From Williamsia maris (GTDB taxonomy: Bacteria; Actinomycetota; Actinomycetes; Mycobacteriales; Mycobacteriaceae): a DNA stretch of 64,000 nt. Both the position numbers and the translations under genes were made by a program. The notes below the pieces were generated by a model, which saw only the letters and a list, made by a program, of their open reading frames with translations, made no database searches and was not told the DNA's origin. The stretch spans positions 806,001-870,000 of the forward strand of contig NZ_JAMTCJ010000003.1 of assembly GCF_024171815.1 (NCBI RefSeq). Direction: 5' to 3'. This document shows, in pieces, positions 12,201 through 27,200 of this stretch. Within the stretch, counting starts at the first letter, position 1; each line of letters opens with the position of its first letter.

Positions 12201-15200
12201 GTACTGCAGCGGCAGCGGTTCCCAGGTCGGCGCGGCACCCGCGGTCCGTGCCCGGTAGGCCGCGAGGAGGTCGCGGGCGATGACCGGGCCGGATTCGCCG
12301 TCCGCGGCGATGTGGTGCACGACCAGCACGAGCAGTGCGGTGTCGGTGTCGGTGACCGCGAGTCGACCGCGCAACGGCAGGTCGGTGGTGACGTCGAAAC
12401 CGACCTCGGTGATCCGCAACGCCTGCTCGGCGTCGGGCACGACGGCCCAGTCGAGTGCTGCGACAGCGTCATCGGCGTCCCGGATGACCTGCCAGACGTC
12501 GCCGTCGGGGGTCTGCGGGTAGACGGTCCGCAACGTCTCGTGTCGGGCGACGAGGTCACCGACCGCGGCGGTGAGCGCCGACGTGTCGAGTGGTCCGCGC
12601 AGTCGCAGTGCCACCGGGATGGTGTAGACCGGCAGCGAGGTGTCGAACGAGTTGATGAACCACATGCGTCGCTGCGCGTTCGACAACGGGATGCGCTCCG
12701 GGCGGGGCCCGGCGGTCGGTGTGTCGAGCTGTACGCGGGCCGCGCCGTCGACACGTATCGCCAACTCCCGCACCGTCGGTGCGGCGAACAGGTCGCGGAC
12801 GCCGAGGTCGGTCGTGGTGGCCTCGGCGACGCGCGCGGTGACCCGGGTCGCCGAGAGCGAATTGCCGCCGAGGTCGAAGAAGCTGTCGGTGACCGACACC
12901 TCCGCCGCACCGAGGACGTCGGCGAACACCTGCGCGATCACGGTCTCGGTCGCCGACACCGGAGCGACGTGGGTGCCGACGACGGGGTCGGGTGCCGGCA
13001 GCGCGCGGCGGTCGATCTTGCCCGCGGGACTCAGCGGCATCGCGTCGAGGACCACCCACGCCGTCGGCCGCATGTAGGCGGGCAACGCGCGTGACACCGC
13101 GGCCAGGGCGACGTCCGCATCGGGGTCGGGACCGACCAGGTAGGCGACGAGACGGTCGTCCCCACCGGCGGTCGGGATCACCGCGGCGACCGCCTGACTC
13201 ACCCCCGACACGGCGGTGAGCACGGATTCCACCTCGCCGAGTTCGATGCGTTGGCCGCGGATCTTGGCCTGGAAGTCGTTGCGGCCGAGGTACTCGAGCT
13301 CGCCGTGGCGGTTCCATCGGACCCGGTCACCGGTGCGGTACAGGCGGGCGCCCGGTCCGTCGGTCGACGACGCGCGTGGGTGGGCGATGAACCGCTCGGC
13401 CGTCAGGTCGGGTCGCGACGCGTAGCCCCGCGCCAACTGCACCCCACCGAGGTACAACTCCCCCACCACGCCCGGCGGGACCGGTCGGAGCCGCTCGTCG
13501 AGCACCCACGTGGTGGTGTTCGCGATCGGCCGACCGATCGGGACCTCGACGGCGTCGGCGACGACCTCGTGGTGGGTGACGTCGACCGCGGCCTCGGTCG
13601 GCCCGTACAGGTTGTGCAGCTCGGCGGTCGGGACGAGCGTGGTCATCGCGTTCGCGGCGGCGGCCGAGAGGGCCTCACCGGAGGTGAACACCCTTCGTAG
13701 AGTTGCCAGGTCGACCTGACGGCCGCCGCGACGCCGCCCGCCCGCCGCCGTCTCGGTGAACACCGACAGCATCGACGGGACGAAGTGCACGGTGCTGACC
13801 CGCTCGGCCGCGATCAGCCCGACGAGGTACGCCGGATCGCGGTGTCCGTCCGGACGGGCGATCGCCATCGAGGCGCCGGTCATCAGCGGCCAGAACAGCT
13901 CCCACACCGACACGTCGAAGGTCGCCGGCGTCTTCTGCAGCACCACGTCCGACGCGTCGAGCGGGAACCGGGCCTGCATCCACCGCAGGCGGTTCATGAT
14001 CGCGGCATGCGACACGGTGACGCCCTTGGGACGACCGGTCGAGCCCGACGTGAAGAGCGTGTACGCCGCGTCGTCGGTCCGCAGCGGCGCGAGCCGGTCG
14101 GCGTCGGTCACCGCTGCGGTGTCGCCGGTCGGCGGGTGCGTGCAGTCGACGGTCGCGACGTCGCCGGCGTGCTCTGCGAGCGCCGGGGGTGCGTCCCCCC
14201 GGCGTGCGAGAACGACTGTGACATCGGCGGATCCGGTCATGTACGCGACCCGCTCGGCCGGGGCGTCGACGTCGATGGGCACGTACCGGCCGCCGGCGGC
14301 GACGACGGCGTGCACGGCGACGAGGAGCTCGACGGAACGGTCCATGCAGATGCCGACACCCACGTCGGGGCCGACACCGCGGGCGATCAGCGAGCGGGCC
14401 ACCGCGGCGACGTGTGCGCCGAACTCGCGGTAGCTGATCCGACGGTCGCCGAACACCAGCGCGGTCGCGGCGGGGGTCGCGTCGATCTGGTGCGACACCG
14501 CGTCGGCGAGCGTCTGGGGTTCGAGGCTGTGGGGTTCGAGGGCCCGGGGTTCGAGGGCCACGACCTCGCCGACCGACCACCGTGCGACCGCGGTCCGTTC
14601 GCTGTCGGAGGTCAGGTCGATGTCGGCGATCCGACGGTGCGGCTCGGTGACCCCGGCGCGCAGCAGCGCGACGAAGCGGCGGACGACCGTCGCCGCGGTG
14701 TCGGCATCGAAGAGGTCGGTGGCGTACACGAGGTGACCGGCCAGACCGGTGAGGGTCCCGTCGGCGTCGCGGGCCGCTCCGAGCCCCAGGGTGAGGTCGA
14801 AACGCGCTGCGGGCGTGCCGGGGTCGGCCGGGGTGATGGTGAGCCCCGGCAGGTCCACCGCGGTGTCGGTGCGCTGGTCGAGGGTCAGCATCACCTGGGT
14901 GAGCGGCGCGAACGCCTCGGACCGCACGGGCGCGAGGACGTCGACGAGGTGCTCGAACGGCACGTCCGCGGTGGCGAAGGCGTCGAGGTCGCCTGCGCGG
15001 GCGAGGTCGACGAGCGCGGCGAAGTCGGCGTCGGGGTCCACCTGCGTCCGCAGCACCAGCGTGTTGACGAACATGCCGATCAGACCGTCGAGTTCGGTGC
15101 GACCACGACCGGCGACCGGGGTGCCGATGGCGATGTCGGTGGTCGCCGACAGTCGCGCCAGGACCGCGGCGAGCGCGGCGTGCAGGACCATGAACAGCGT

Positions 15201-18200
15201 CGCGTCGTGGCGGCGGGCGAGGTCGTCGGCGGCGCGCAGCACGTCGTCGGGGACGACGATGTCGACCATCGCACCGCGCATCGACGCGACCGGAGGACGT
15301 GGACGGTCGGTGGGCAGGTCGAGCACGTCGGGCAGGCCCGCGAGACGGGTTCGCCAGGAGTCGATCTGACGGCCCAGTGCGGATGTGGGGTCGTCGACGC
15401 CACCCAGGACCTCGCGCTGCCACAGCGTCACATCGGCGTACTGCACGGGCAGAGCCGCCCACCCGGGCTCGGTGTCCGCGGTGCGGGCGGCGTAGGCGGT
15501 GAGGAGGTCGCGCACGAGTGGGGCGATCGATTCGCCGTCGGAGGCGATGTGGTGGAGCACCACCACCAGCAGGTGGTCGTCGCCACCGGTCGCGACGACC
15601 CCGGCTCGGATCGGCAGCTCGGTGGTGACGTCGAACGGCCGGGCGGGCAACGCCTCGACGCCGCTCTGGACCCACCAGCGACCGTCGTCGACCGCGCCGG
15701 GGGCGAGGATCTGCTGCCGCGCGACGCCGTCACGATCCGAGGGGAAGACCGTCCGCAACGTCTCGTGGCGACCGATGACGTCGCGCAGGGCTGCACGCAA
15801 CGCGTCGATGTCGAGTGTCCCGTGCAGCCGCAACGCGAACGGGATGTTGTAGGCGGGCGTCGTCGGGTCGTAGACGTTGATGAACCACATACGCTGCTGC
15901 GCACTCGACAGCGGGACCACGTCGGGCCGCGGGCGGGCGACGAGAGGCGGGAGCACTGCGGTGTCGGCGGTGTCGGCGGCATCGACGCGGGCCGCGAGGG
16001 CACGCACGGTCGGCGCGTCGAACAGGTCCCGCAGGCCGACGGCGGCCCCGGTCGCCTCACCGACGCGGGCGACGACTCGGGTGGCCGACAGGGAGTTGCC
16101 GCCGATCTCGAAGAAGTTGTCCGACACCGACACCCGCTCGATTCCGAGTACACCGGCGAACACCGCAGCGATCGCGGTCTCCGTCGCCGACGCCGCGGCC
16201 ACGAAGTCGCCACCGGCGAAGTCCGGGGCGGGCAGGGCCCGTCGATCGATCTTGCCCGCCGCGTTGCGTGGGAAGTCGTCGAGCACCACCCAGGTCGTGG
16301 GGTGCATGTAGGCCGGCAACGACCGCGCGAGGTGTGCGGCGACCGCGTCGGTGTCGACGTCACCGGCCAGGTAGCCGATGAGGTGTTCGTCGCCGCTTCC
16401 CGACGTGGCGATGGTCGCCGCCGCGAGCACCACCCCCGGTGCCGCGGAGAGCACGGTCTCGATCTCGCCGAGCTCGATGCGTTGACCGCGTAGCTTCACC
16501 TGGAAGTCGGAGCGTCCCAGGTACTCCAGTTCGCCGTGGGTGTTCCAGCGCACGAGATCGCCGGTGCGATACAGTCGCGCACCGCTCGCCGGATCCGCGG
16601 TGAACGGGTCGGCCACGAAGCGTTCGGCGGTGAGGTCGGCGCGGTCGGCGTAGCCGCGGGCCACCTGGACCCCACCGAGGTACAGCTCGCCGACCACGCC
16701 GGGTGGCACCGGACGCAGTCGGGCGTCGAGCACGCGGGTCGCGGTGTTCCACCCGGGGCGGCCGATCGGGACCGACACCTCGCCGGTGACGACGCGGTGG
16801 TGCGTCACGTCGACCGCGGCCTCGGTGGGCCCGTACAGGTTGTGCATCTCCGCGTCCGGTACGAGCGCCCGCATCGCGTGCGCGGTGGCGGCGGGCAGCG
16901 CCTCGCCGGAGGCGAACACCCGGCGGACCGACGCCATCGACTCGACGGCGTCGGACGCGGGCAGGCCGGCGACGAACGCCGCCATCATCGACGGGACAAA
17001 GTGCAGTGTGGTCACCCCCGCGTGGGCGACGACGTCGGCCAACGCACGGGGGTCACGGTGCGCATCGGGGCGGGCGATGACCATCGTCGCGCCGGTGATC
17101 AACGGCCAGAACAACTCCCACACCGACACGTCGAACGTCACCGGGGTCTTGAGCAGGACCACGTCCGAGGCGTCGATACCGAACTCGCTCTGCATCCACT
17201 GCAGCCGGTTGGCGATCGCCGCGTGCGAGACCGTGACGCCCTTGGGCCGACCGGTCGATCCGGAGGTGAACAGCGTGTACGCGGCGTCGTGGCGACCCCG
17301 CGCCCCGTGACGTTCGGATGCGGCGACGGGCGCCACCGCGGCGTCGACCGGCTCGTCGGCGGTGAACGTCAGGACCTCGGCGCCGACGGCGGCGACCCCG
17401 GCGGGTGTCGCGTCCGTCGCACAGACCACGAGGGCCGCGCGCGACGTGCTCAGCATGTACCCCACCCGGTCGGCCGGGGCGTCGACGTCGAGCGGGACGT
17501 ACTGTCCGCCGGCGGCGGCGACGGCGTGCACGGCCACCACCATCTCGATCGACCGTCCGATGGCGACGGCCACGGCCACGTCGGGTCCGACGCCGCGCGC
17601 GATGAGCCGCCGCGCGAGGGTCGCGACCCGGGCACCGAACTCGCGGTAGGTGACCACGCGGTCGTCGTACCGCAGTGCGGGCGCGTCCGGCGTGCGTGCG
17701 ATCTGGGCCTCGGTCCGGGCGGGCACCGACTCGTCGCGGACGGGACCGTCCTCGGTGAGCAGACCGACCGACCACCGGTCCACCCGCGCGGCGACCGCGG
17801 GTGACGACAGCGCGAGGTCGGACAGCCGGGTCGTCGGGTGGTGGGCGATCTGCTCGCACAGAGTGACCAGGGCGTCGACGAACACGTCGATCTGGTCGTC
17901 GTCGAAGGCCGCGGGCAGGTACTTGACCGTCAGCGCCATCCGATCGCCGTCCGGCACGACGATGAGGCTCAACGGGTAGTGCGTCGCGTCGGCCGAGGTC
18001 ACGCCCCGGATGTCGAGTCCGGCGGCCCGGGAACCGTCACCGACCGCGGCGGCGTCCACCGGGTAGGACTCGAAGACCACCAGGGTGTCGAAGAGCGCGG
18101 ATTCCCCGGCCGCCGCGGCGATCTCGGCCAGACCGAGGTGCTGATGGTCGAGAACACGGGCCTTGTCCTGCTGCAGCTGCGCCAGCAGGTCGGCCGCGGT

Positions 18201-21200
18201 GTGCGCGGGGTCGAGGGTGACCGCGACGGGCAGGGTGTTGATGAACAAGCCGATCATCTGTTCCACCCCCTCGATCTCGGGTGGTCGACCGGACACGGTC
18301 TCGCCGAACACGACGGTGTCGCGGCCGGTGATGCGGGACAGGAGGATTGCCCAGACCGCCTGCAGCACCGTCGACGTGGTCGCGCCCGCGGCCCGGCCCG
18401 CCGCGGTCAGCGCGCCGACCAGACGTGGGTCGAGGTGCACGCTGCGCCCGCGCGGTGGGTGCGAGACGTCGGGGCGGGCGCCCGCTGCGACGAGGGTCGG
18501 GCCGTCGACCGCGGCCAGCGCGGTGCGCCACGCCGAGGTCGCCGCCGCGCTGTCCCGCCGCGAGAGCCAGTCCAGGAACACCGCGAAGTCGGCGCCGTCG
18601 GGCGGGGGCGCCATGGCCGTCCCGCCGCTGTGCGCGGCGAGGAGGTCGGCCAGGACGAGCGGCGCGGACCATCCGTCGAGCAGCAGGTGGTGCGCGGTGA
18701 TGATCAACGACGCCCCGGCCTGCGGTGCGGCCGCCGGATCGGCGGGGTCGGTGATGCGGTGCCGGACCCAGACGAACCGCATCAGTCCGGGCGTCGCGAG
18801 GTCGAACCGGTCACCGAGTTCACCGCGGGCGAGGTCGGCGACCCGGTCCACGGCGTCGGCAGGCGAGTGGTCGGCGAGATCGATCTCGCGCCAGTCGGGT
18901 TCGACGACGGGGGCGACGACGGTGACGGCGTGTCCGTCGTCGGTGCGCACGAACGACGACCGCAGGACACGGTGACGCGCGAGCAGGGTGCGCGCGGCCG
19001 CGTGCATGCCATCCGCGTCGACGTCACCACCGAAGGTGATGGTCGACTGGGTGACGTAGACGTCCGGATCGGCCTCGGCACCGTCGGTGTCACCGTCGCC
19101 GACCGAGTCCCGGTGCAGGCGGACGCCACCGGCGAGTTCTGCCTGGAAGAACAGGCCCTCCTGCAGCGGCGTGAGCGGCCAGAGGATCGACCCGGGATGC
19201 TCGGCGGTGAGCCGGTCGATCTCGTCCTGCGTCAGTCCGGTCGAGGCCAGATCGGTCTCGCTCGGCCCGGGATCGCCGACCGCGGCGACGTGCGCGACGA
19301 TCTCGGTCAGCGCAGCGTCCCAGCGCGCCGCGATGGCCGTGACGCCGTCGGGGTCGAGTAAAGCGCTCGGATAGGCGAACTCGGCGTGCAGCACGCGGCC
19401 GTTCGGTCCGGGGACCGCGCTCACGGTGACGGTGAGAGCCGCGGTGGCCACCATCGCCCCGGTGATCGACGGCGGCAGGTCCGGCGCATCGGTCACCGGC
19501 AGGAGCGCGCCGGTGCCGTCGGTGACCTCGGGCGCGGGGACCTCGGACGCGGCGGCGACGTTGCCGAAGTAGTTGAAGCTCACCGGCGGTAGGGCGTGGT
19601 CGCGCAACGGGGAGTCGTGCCGCGCCCGCAGGGGTCCGAACGCGATGCCCCGGTCCGGCATCCGCGCCATGGCGTCCTTCACCGCTTTCACGGTGGTGGT
19701 GATCGGACGTCCGGGGCCGGTCGGCACGGCCAGCGGGACGAAGCTGGTGAACCACCCGACGGTGCCGGACAGGTCGGCGCCGGGAGCGATCTGTTCCTCG
19801 CGGCCGTGGTTCTCCAGCAAGATCGACACCCGCTCGTCGGACACGACGTCGCCCGAGAGTGCCTGCGCCAGTGCGGCGATCATCGCGGTGTCGGCGCCGG
19901 TGCCGTAGGCCTGCGGGATCGCGGTCAGCACCTGCTCACTGATCGCCGCGTCGATGTCGAATCCGACGGTCGTCACGGTGGACTGCCGGTCGCGGGAACG
20001 ATCGAGCCGCAGACGGTCGATGGCCGCGCCGGTCGTCCCGGCGAGATGCGACAGCCAGAGCGCGGTCTCGTGCTCGCGCGTAGCGAGATCGGCCACGACA
20101 TCGGCCCAGCGTCGCATCGACGTGCCCGGCGTCGCCAGGGTGATCGTCTCGCCGGCGGCGCGCTGCCATGCGGCGGTGACGAGTCCGGTGATGATCGTCG
20201 GCCACGAGACCGCGTCGACGGCGATGTGGTGGATGGCGACGACCAGGCGACCCGGCGCGCCGGGGGTCGCCGACCGGACACCGACCGCGGCGACGAGCCG
20301 ACCGACCTGCGGATCGAGGCCGGCCAGCGCCTCGGCGTGGGCGGCGCGGATGTCGGTGGCGGTGTCGGGTCCGGTCGCGTCGGCGATGCGGACGAGGACG
20401 TCCTGCGCCGTTCCGTCGCCGGCGACGAGGCGCCACTGCCCGTCGGTGAGACGCAGCGAAGCGGTCAGCATCGCGTGGGTGTCGACGACCGCGGCGACCA
20501 CGGCCCGCAGGTCGTCGGTGGTGAGGTCGGCGGGCAGGGCGAGCACCGCCGACTGGGAGAAGTCGGCGTGGTCGGACGGGGTGTCACTCAGGTCGAGCAT
20601 CCACCCGATCGAGGGACCGATCGCCACCGGTCCCCGTGCGCCGCCGGGGTGTTCGGCGAGGACGGGGGTGACCTCGCGGGCGGCGGCGAGCGCCCGGACG
20701 GTGCGGTGTTCGAAGATCATCCGGGGGGTCAACACGTATCCGGCGGCGCGCAGCAGCGAGGTGAGTCGGATGGACATGATGGAGTCGCCGCCGAGGGTGA
20801 AGAACGACTCGGTGACCGACACCCGGTCGACTCCGAGCACCGCGGCGAACACCTCGGCGATCACCCGCTCGTCGGGGGTGCTCGGCGCGACGTATCCGCT
20901 CGCGAGGCGCCCGAAGTCGGGCTGCGGCAGTGTCCGGCGGTCGAGTTTGCCCGCGCTGCTGCGCGCGATGTCGTCGACCGGCATCCACAGCGACGGCCAC
21001 ATGTACTCCGGCAGCGCCGATTCGACGGCCGCCCTGACGGTGTCGGTGTCCGTCGCGGAGGGACCTGCGACGTAGGCGACGAGGTGCTGCGCGCCGCCGG
21101 GTGCGGTGACCACCGTGGCGGCGGCGTGCACGACGCCGGGCACCGCGGCCATGACCGACTCGATCTCGCCGAGTTCGATGCGCTGTCCGCGCAGCTTGAC

Positions 21201-24200
21201 CTGGAAATCGGTGCGGCCGAGATACTCCAGCTCGCCCGTGGCGTTCCGGCGGACCAGGTCACCGGTCCGGTAGAGGCGGGTGCCGGGCTCGCCGTCGGGG
21301 TCGGGGATGAAGCGCTCGGCGGTGAGGTCGGGGCGGGCGGCGTACCCGCGGGCGACCTGGACACCACCGAGGTAGAGCTCGCCCGCGACGCCGCTCGGGA
21401 CCGGGCGCAGACGGTCGTCGAGCACCCGCGTGGTGGTGTTCCAGATGGGTCGGCCGATCGGCACCACGTCGGAGACGATGTGCAGGTCGGAGTGCGCGAC
21501 CTCGACGGCGGCCTCGGTCGGTCCGAACAGGTCGTGCAGGCCCGCCCACGGCAGGGCCGTACGCACACCGCGGGCGACGGCCGCCGGCAACGCCTCTCCG
21601 GAGGCGAACACGTACCGCAGCGCGGTCAGTCGAGCCAGGTCCGCCGGTGCGACGACGTCGAGGAACACCGACAGCATCGACGGCACGAAGTGCACCGAGG
21701 TCACGCGCTCCGCGGCCAGTACGTCGGCGAGATACGCCGGATCGGTGTGCCCCTCCGGGCGGGCGATGTACATCCGCGCACCGGCGAGCACCGGCGCGAA
21801 CAGCTCGGGCACCGAGACGTCGAAGGTGTACGGCGTCTTGAGGATCACCGTGTCGGTGGCGCCGATCGGGAACGTCGCCAGGCCCCACCGCAACCGGTTC
21901 ATGACCGAGCGGTGCGAGACCGTGACGCCCTTCGGCCGTCCGGTCGAACCGGAGGTGAACAGGGTGTACGCCGCGTGGTCGGGACGCAGCGGAGCAGTCC
22001 GGTCGGCGTCGGTGATCGGCGTCGGGTCCCCGTCGATGCCCGCGCCGGTGTCCGGGCCCACGCCGACGATCAGGGTGCGCACGTCCGCGGATTGCGGTGT
22101 GGACGAGTCGTTCTCGTCGACCAGGACGATGCGCACGCCAGCGGTGTCGAGCATGGAGGCGACCCGGTCGGCGGGGGCCTCGGGGTCGATGGGGACGTAT
22201 TGCCCACCCGCGGCGAGCACCGCGTGGACCGCGACGACCATCTCCACCGACCTCGCCATGCGGACACCGACCGCGGTCTCCGGGCCGACACCGGCGTCGA
22301 TCAACCGCCGGGCCAGCACCGCGGTATGCGCCGACAGTTCGGCGTAGGTCAGCGACCGGTCCTGCGAGGTGAGGGCCTGCGCGTCGGGCGTCGACACACT
22401 CTGCCGGGCCAGGGCGTCGGCGATCGTCTCCTCGGGGAGTCCGACGTCGCCGCCGCGGGCGAGGGTGCGCAGCGCGTCGCGTTCGGCGGCCGACGTCCAC
22501 TCGATGTCGCCGACGACCGTCGAGCGCACCGACGTCGCGGCGTCCAGGATCCGGACGAGTCGCTCGGCGAAACCGACGACGGTCGACTCGTCGAACAGGT
22601 CGGCGGCATAGACGATCTCGCCGTTCCACGCCGCTCCGCGCGGGGTCGTGGCCACGGTGACCGCGAGGTCGAGTCGGGCCGGGGGTGTCCCGGGGTCGAG
22701 CAGGTCGATCCGCAGCCCGTCGGTCGCGAGAGTGCCGGTCGCGAGGGTGTCAGGGTCCGAACCGTCCGACATCCCGATGCCGTGCTCGACCGACAACATG
22801 ACCTGGCTCAGCGGCGCGAACGCCTCGGAGCGGGTGGGCGCCAACCGCTCCACGAGGTACTCGAACGACACGTCGGGGCGGGCGAACGCGTCGAGGTCGA
22901 CAGCGCGGATGTCGTCGAGCAGTCGGTCGAACGGTCGCCCGGACTCCACGGTCGCGCGCAGCACCACGGTGTTGACGAACATCCCGACCATGGGGTCGAG
23001 CGCGGCCTGTCCCCGACCGGCCATCGGGCTGGCGACGGCGATGTCGGTGCTCGACGACAGGCGGGCGAGCATCACCGCGAGAGCCGCGTGAACGACCATG
23101 AACTCGGTGGCCCCACGGTCCTGGGCGGTCGCGGAAATGCGGGCGGCGAGATCGGCCGGGAGTTCGAAGCGGATGCGCCCGCCGGTCTGTGTCGCCGTCG
23201 CCGGCCGCGGGCGGTCGGTGGGCAGCGACAGCACGTCGGGCAGATCAGCGAGGTGGTCGAGCCAGTACGCGACCTGCCCGCCGAGCACGGACCCCGGATC
23301 GTCGGCGGCACCGAGCGTCTCCTGTTGTGCGAGCGCGACATCGGCGAACTGCATCGGCAGCGGGATGAACTCGGGGGCCCGTCCGGCGGTGCGGGCGTGG
23401 TGGGCGGTGATCAGATCGGTGATCAGCGGTCGCAGCGATTGCCCGTCCACGGCGATGTGGTGCATCGACAGGGCGAGGACGTGATGGTCCGAGGCCACCG
23501 GGATCAGCTGGGCCCGGATCGGCAGGTCGACCGAAAGGTCGAAGCCGGTGGTGACGAACGCCGTCACGTCGTAGTCGTCGGCAGCACCGGGGACGGCCGA
23601 GCCGTCCCGCCACACCAGCAGTGACTGCGCCTCGGCGATGGTGTGGATGCGTTGCGTCGCGCGGCCGTTGACCTCCGGGTAGGTCGTCCGCAACACCTCG
23701 TGGCGGGCCACCACGTCGTCGATCGCGTCGCGCAACACGCTCGGGTCGAGCGGACCGCGCAGTCGCAGGATCATGGGGATGTTGTAGGCCGCCGACTCGG
23801 GTTCGAACCGGTTGAGGAACCAGATCCGCTGCTGTGCCACCGACAGCGGGATGTGCTCGGGGCGAGCGATGGGCGCGGACGGGACGACCACGTCGGCCAC
23901 GGGTGCGTTCGATCGGATGCGGTGCACCAGGTCTCGTGCGGTGGGTGCCTCGAACAGGTCGCGGACCCCGACCCGGACCCCGAAGGCGTCGGTGGCCCGG
24001 GCGGTGACCCGGGTCGCCGACAGCGAGTTGCCGCCCACGGCGAAGAAGTCGTCAGTGGCGCCGACCGTCTCCGGCGCGACCCCGAGCACCTCGGCGATGA
24101 TCGCGACCGCGGTGCGCTCGTCGTCGTCGGCCGGTGCGATGACGACGTCGTCGACCGCCGCGATCGGTGCGGGGTCGGGAAGTGCGCTGCGGTCGATCTT

Positions 24201-27200
24201 GCCGACCGTGGTGAGCGGCATGACCGTCAGCACGGTCAATGACGCGGGCACCATGTGCGCGGGGACGACGGCGGCGACGTGCGCACGCACCTGCGCCACG
24301 TCCAGCGAATCCGGGTGCGACACCTCGATGTATCCGGCCAGCGACTCGACGGTGGTGTCCCCCACGCCGACGACCACGGCCCGACGCACCTGCGGGTGGC
24401 CCATGAGTGCCGACTCGATCTCGCCCAGCTCGATCCGCTGACCGCGCAGTTTGACCTGGAAGTCCGATCGTCCCGCGTAGAAGATGTCGCCGGTTCGGCT
24501 GCGACGGACGAGGTCGCCCGTGCGGTACATCCGCGCTCCGACCGGCCCGAACGGTGCAGCCACGAAACGCTCGGCCGACAAGTCCGGACGCCCGTGGTAT
24601 CCGCGGGCCAGCGACGGTCCGCACAGGTACAGCTCCCCGAGGACACCGACGGGCACGGGCCGCAGCCGCTCGTCGAGGACCACCGCTCCGGTCCCGGCCA
24701 TGGCCTGTCCCAACGGCACCGGGTCGTCGGGGTGCAGCGGATCCGACGTGATGCAGATGATGGTCGCCTCGGTGGGGCCGTAGGCGTCGTAGAACGACCG
24801 GTCACCCGCCCACCGGCGCATCTCGGCGTCGGTGACGGCCTCACCGCCGGCGAGCAGGTGCGTCAACGACACCGCCCCGGGGTGCGGCAGCGACGCTGCG
24901 ACCGACGGCACCAGAAACGCATGGGTGGCGTTGTTCGCGGTGATCCACTCGGCCAGTTCCGTGCCACCGACGATGTCGGCGGGGGTGACGACCATCGTCG
25001 CGCCGACGACGTAGGTGCCGAGCACCTCGAGCATCGCGGCGTCGAAGGCGGGCGAGCTGATGCCCAGCCACCGCGCGGACGCGTCCGAGTGGTGGTGGTC
25101 GCGGAGTGTGTACGCAACGCCCGCGAGCCCGGTGTGGGTGACCAGCACGCCCTTCGGGACACCGGTGGAACCCGAGGTGTAGATCATGTAGGCGCCGTTG
25201 TGTGCGCGCAGTGGGCGCACGCGGTCGGTGTCGGTGACCGGTTCGGCCGACACCGCGCCGGAGTCGATGCGCGCCCGCATCGCGTCGAGGGCGGTGTCGT
25301 CGAGGACCATCGCGTCTATGCCGACGTCCGCGAGCACGGTGATCTCGGGCCCCGCGAAACCGGCACGGGCACCGCTGTCGGTGATGATCCGGCGGACGCG
25401 ATCGGCCGGGTAGCGCGGATCGACGGGTGCGTACACGGCACCGGATTTCGCGATGGCCCACAACGCCACCTGGACCAGTGCCGAACGTCGCACCGCGCTG
25501 ACGACCACGTCGTCGGGACCGACGCCGGCCGCGATGAGGTCGCGGGCGAACGCCGAGCTGAGCGTGTCGAGTTCGCGGTAGGTCAGGCTGCGCGATCCGT
25601 CGACGACGGCGACGGCGTCGGGGGTCGTGAGCGCAGCGGCGACGAAGAGATCGGCGAGCAGGAGCGGGGGCGGCGCGTCGACGGTGGTCGGGGGCACCAG
25701 CGCCGCGATCTCGCCGGTCCCGAGGATCTCGGCGTCGGCGACCGGGGTGTCGGGGCGCGCCACCACGGCGTCGAGCAGACGCACCCACCGGGCCGCGAGG
25801 TCGGTCGCCGACGCGGCGTCGAACAGATCGGAGGCGTAGGTGATGGTGCCCCGCCACGGCCCGGGGTCGGTGTCGGTGACGACGCCGATGGTCAGATCGA
25901 CCTTGGCCGTGGCGATCTCGGCCTCGACGGCCTCGGCGGTCAGCGACTCGCCCAGGTCGAGGAGTCCGCGCCCGGCGTGCTCGGTTCGCTCGGCCACCGT
26001 GAAGAGCACCTGGACGAGCGGGGCGAACGCCTCCGACCGCACGACGTCGAGTCGGTCGACGAGCTCCTCGAAGGGGACGTCGGAATGGACGAGCGCGTCG
26101 AGATCGGTGCGGCGGACGGTGTCGAGGACGTCGACGAACCGCTCCCCCGGCCGCACCGGCGTGCGCAGGACGACGGTGTTGACGAACATGCCGACGAGAT
26201 CGTCGAGTTCGGCGCGACCGCGGCCGGCGACCGCCGTTCCGATCACCACGTCGTCGGTCGCGGCGAGGCGGGCGAACAGGACTGCGAGCGCGGCGTGCAG
26301 CACCATGAACGTCGTCGCACCGGATTCGCGCGCCACCTCGGCTGCGGCGGAGGCGATGTGGGTCGGGATCTCGAACTCGACCGTCGCACCGCGCATCGTG
26401 GCGACGGCGGGTCGCGGCCGGTCGGTCGGGAGCTCGAGAAGCGCCGGGACCCCGGCGAGGTGGGACCGCCAGTGCTCGAATCCGCTGCGCTCTGCCCCGT
26501 GGCCGCTCGACGAGTCCTGTTGCCACAGTGCGTAGTCGGCGTACTGCACCGGCAGCGGCGCCCAGTCGGGTGCCGCACCCGCGGTGCGCGCGCGGTAGGC
26601 CCACACGAGGTCGCGGGCGAGCACCGGCACCGATTCGCCATCGGCGGCGATGTGGTGGACGGCCATGACGACCAGCGCCTCGTCGCCCTCGACCGCGAGC
26701 CGGGTCCGCATCGGCAGATCGGTGGTCAGATCGAAACCGCGCCGCAGCACGGCCAACGCCTCGTCGGGGGTGTCGCTGACGGCCCAGTCCAGGTCCGTCG
26801 GCGCGCGCCCGACGTCCCGGATGTGCTGGTGCACGGCACCGTCACGGTCCTGGGGGTAGACGGTGCGCAGGATCTCGTGTCGGGCGACGACGTCGCCGAC
26901 GGCCGCGCGCAGGGCGTCGACATCGAGGTCGCCGCGCAGGCGCAGCGCGAACGGGATCGTGTACACCGGCGATGACGTGTCGTAGGAGTTGATGAACCAC
27001 ATGCGGCGTTGCGCGTCGGACAGCGGGATCCGTTCCGGCCGTGCCGCGGCGACGACGGGTCGGGAGTCGAGACGGTCGGCCGAGTCCAGCCGGGCGGCGA
27101 GCCCACGGACGGTGGCGGCGTCGAAGACCTCCCGCACCCCGACCTCGCGACCCAGGGCGTCCGCGACGCGCGCGGCCACCCGTGTCGCCGACAGCGAGTT

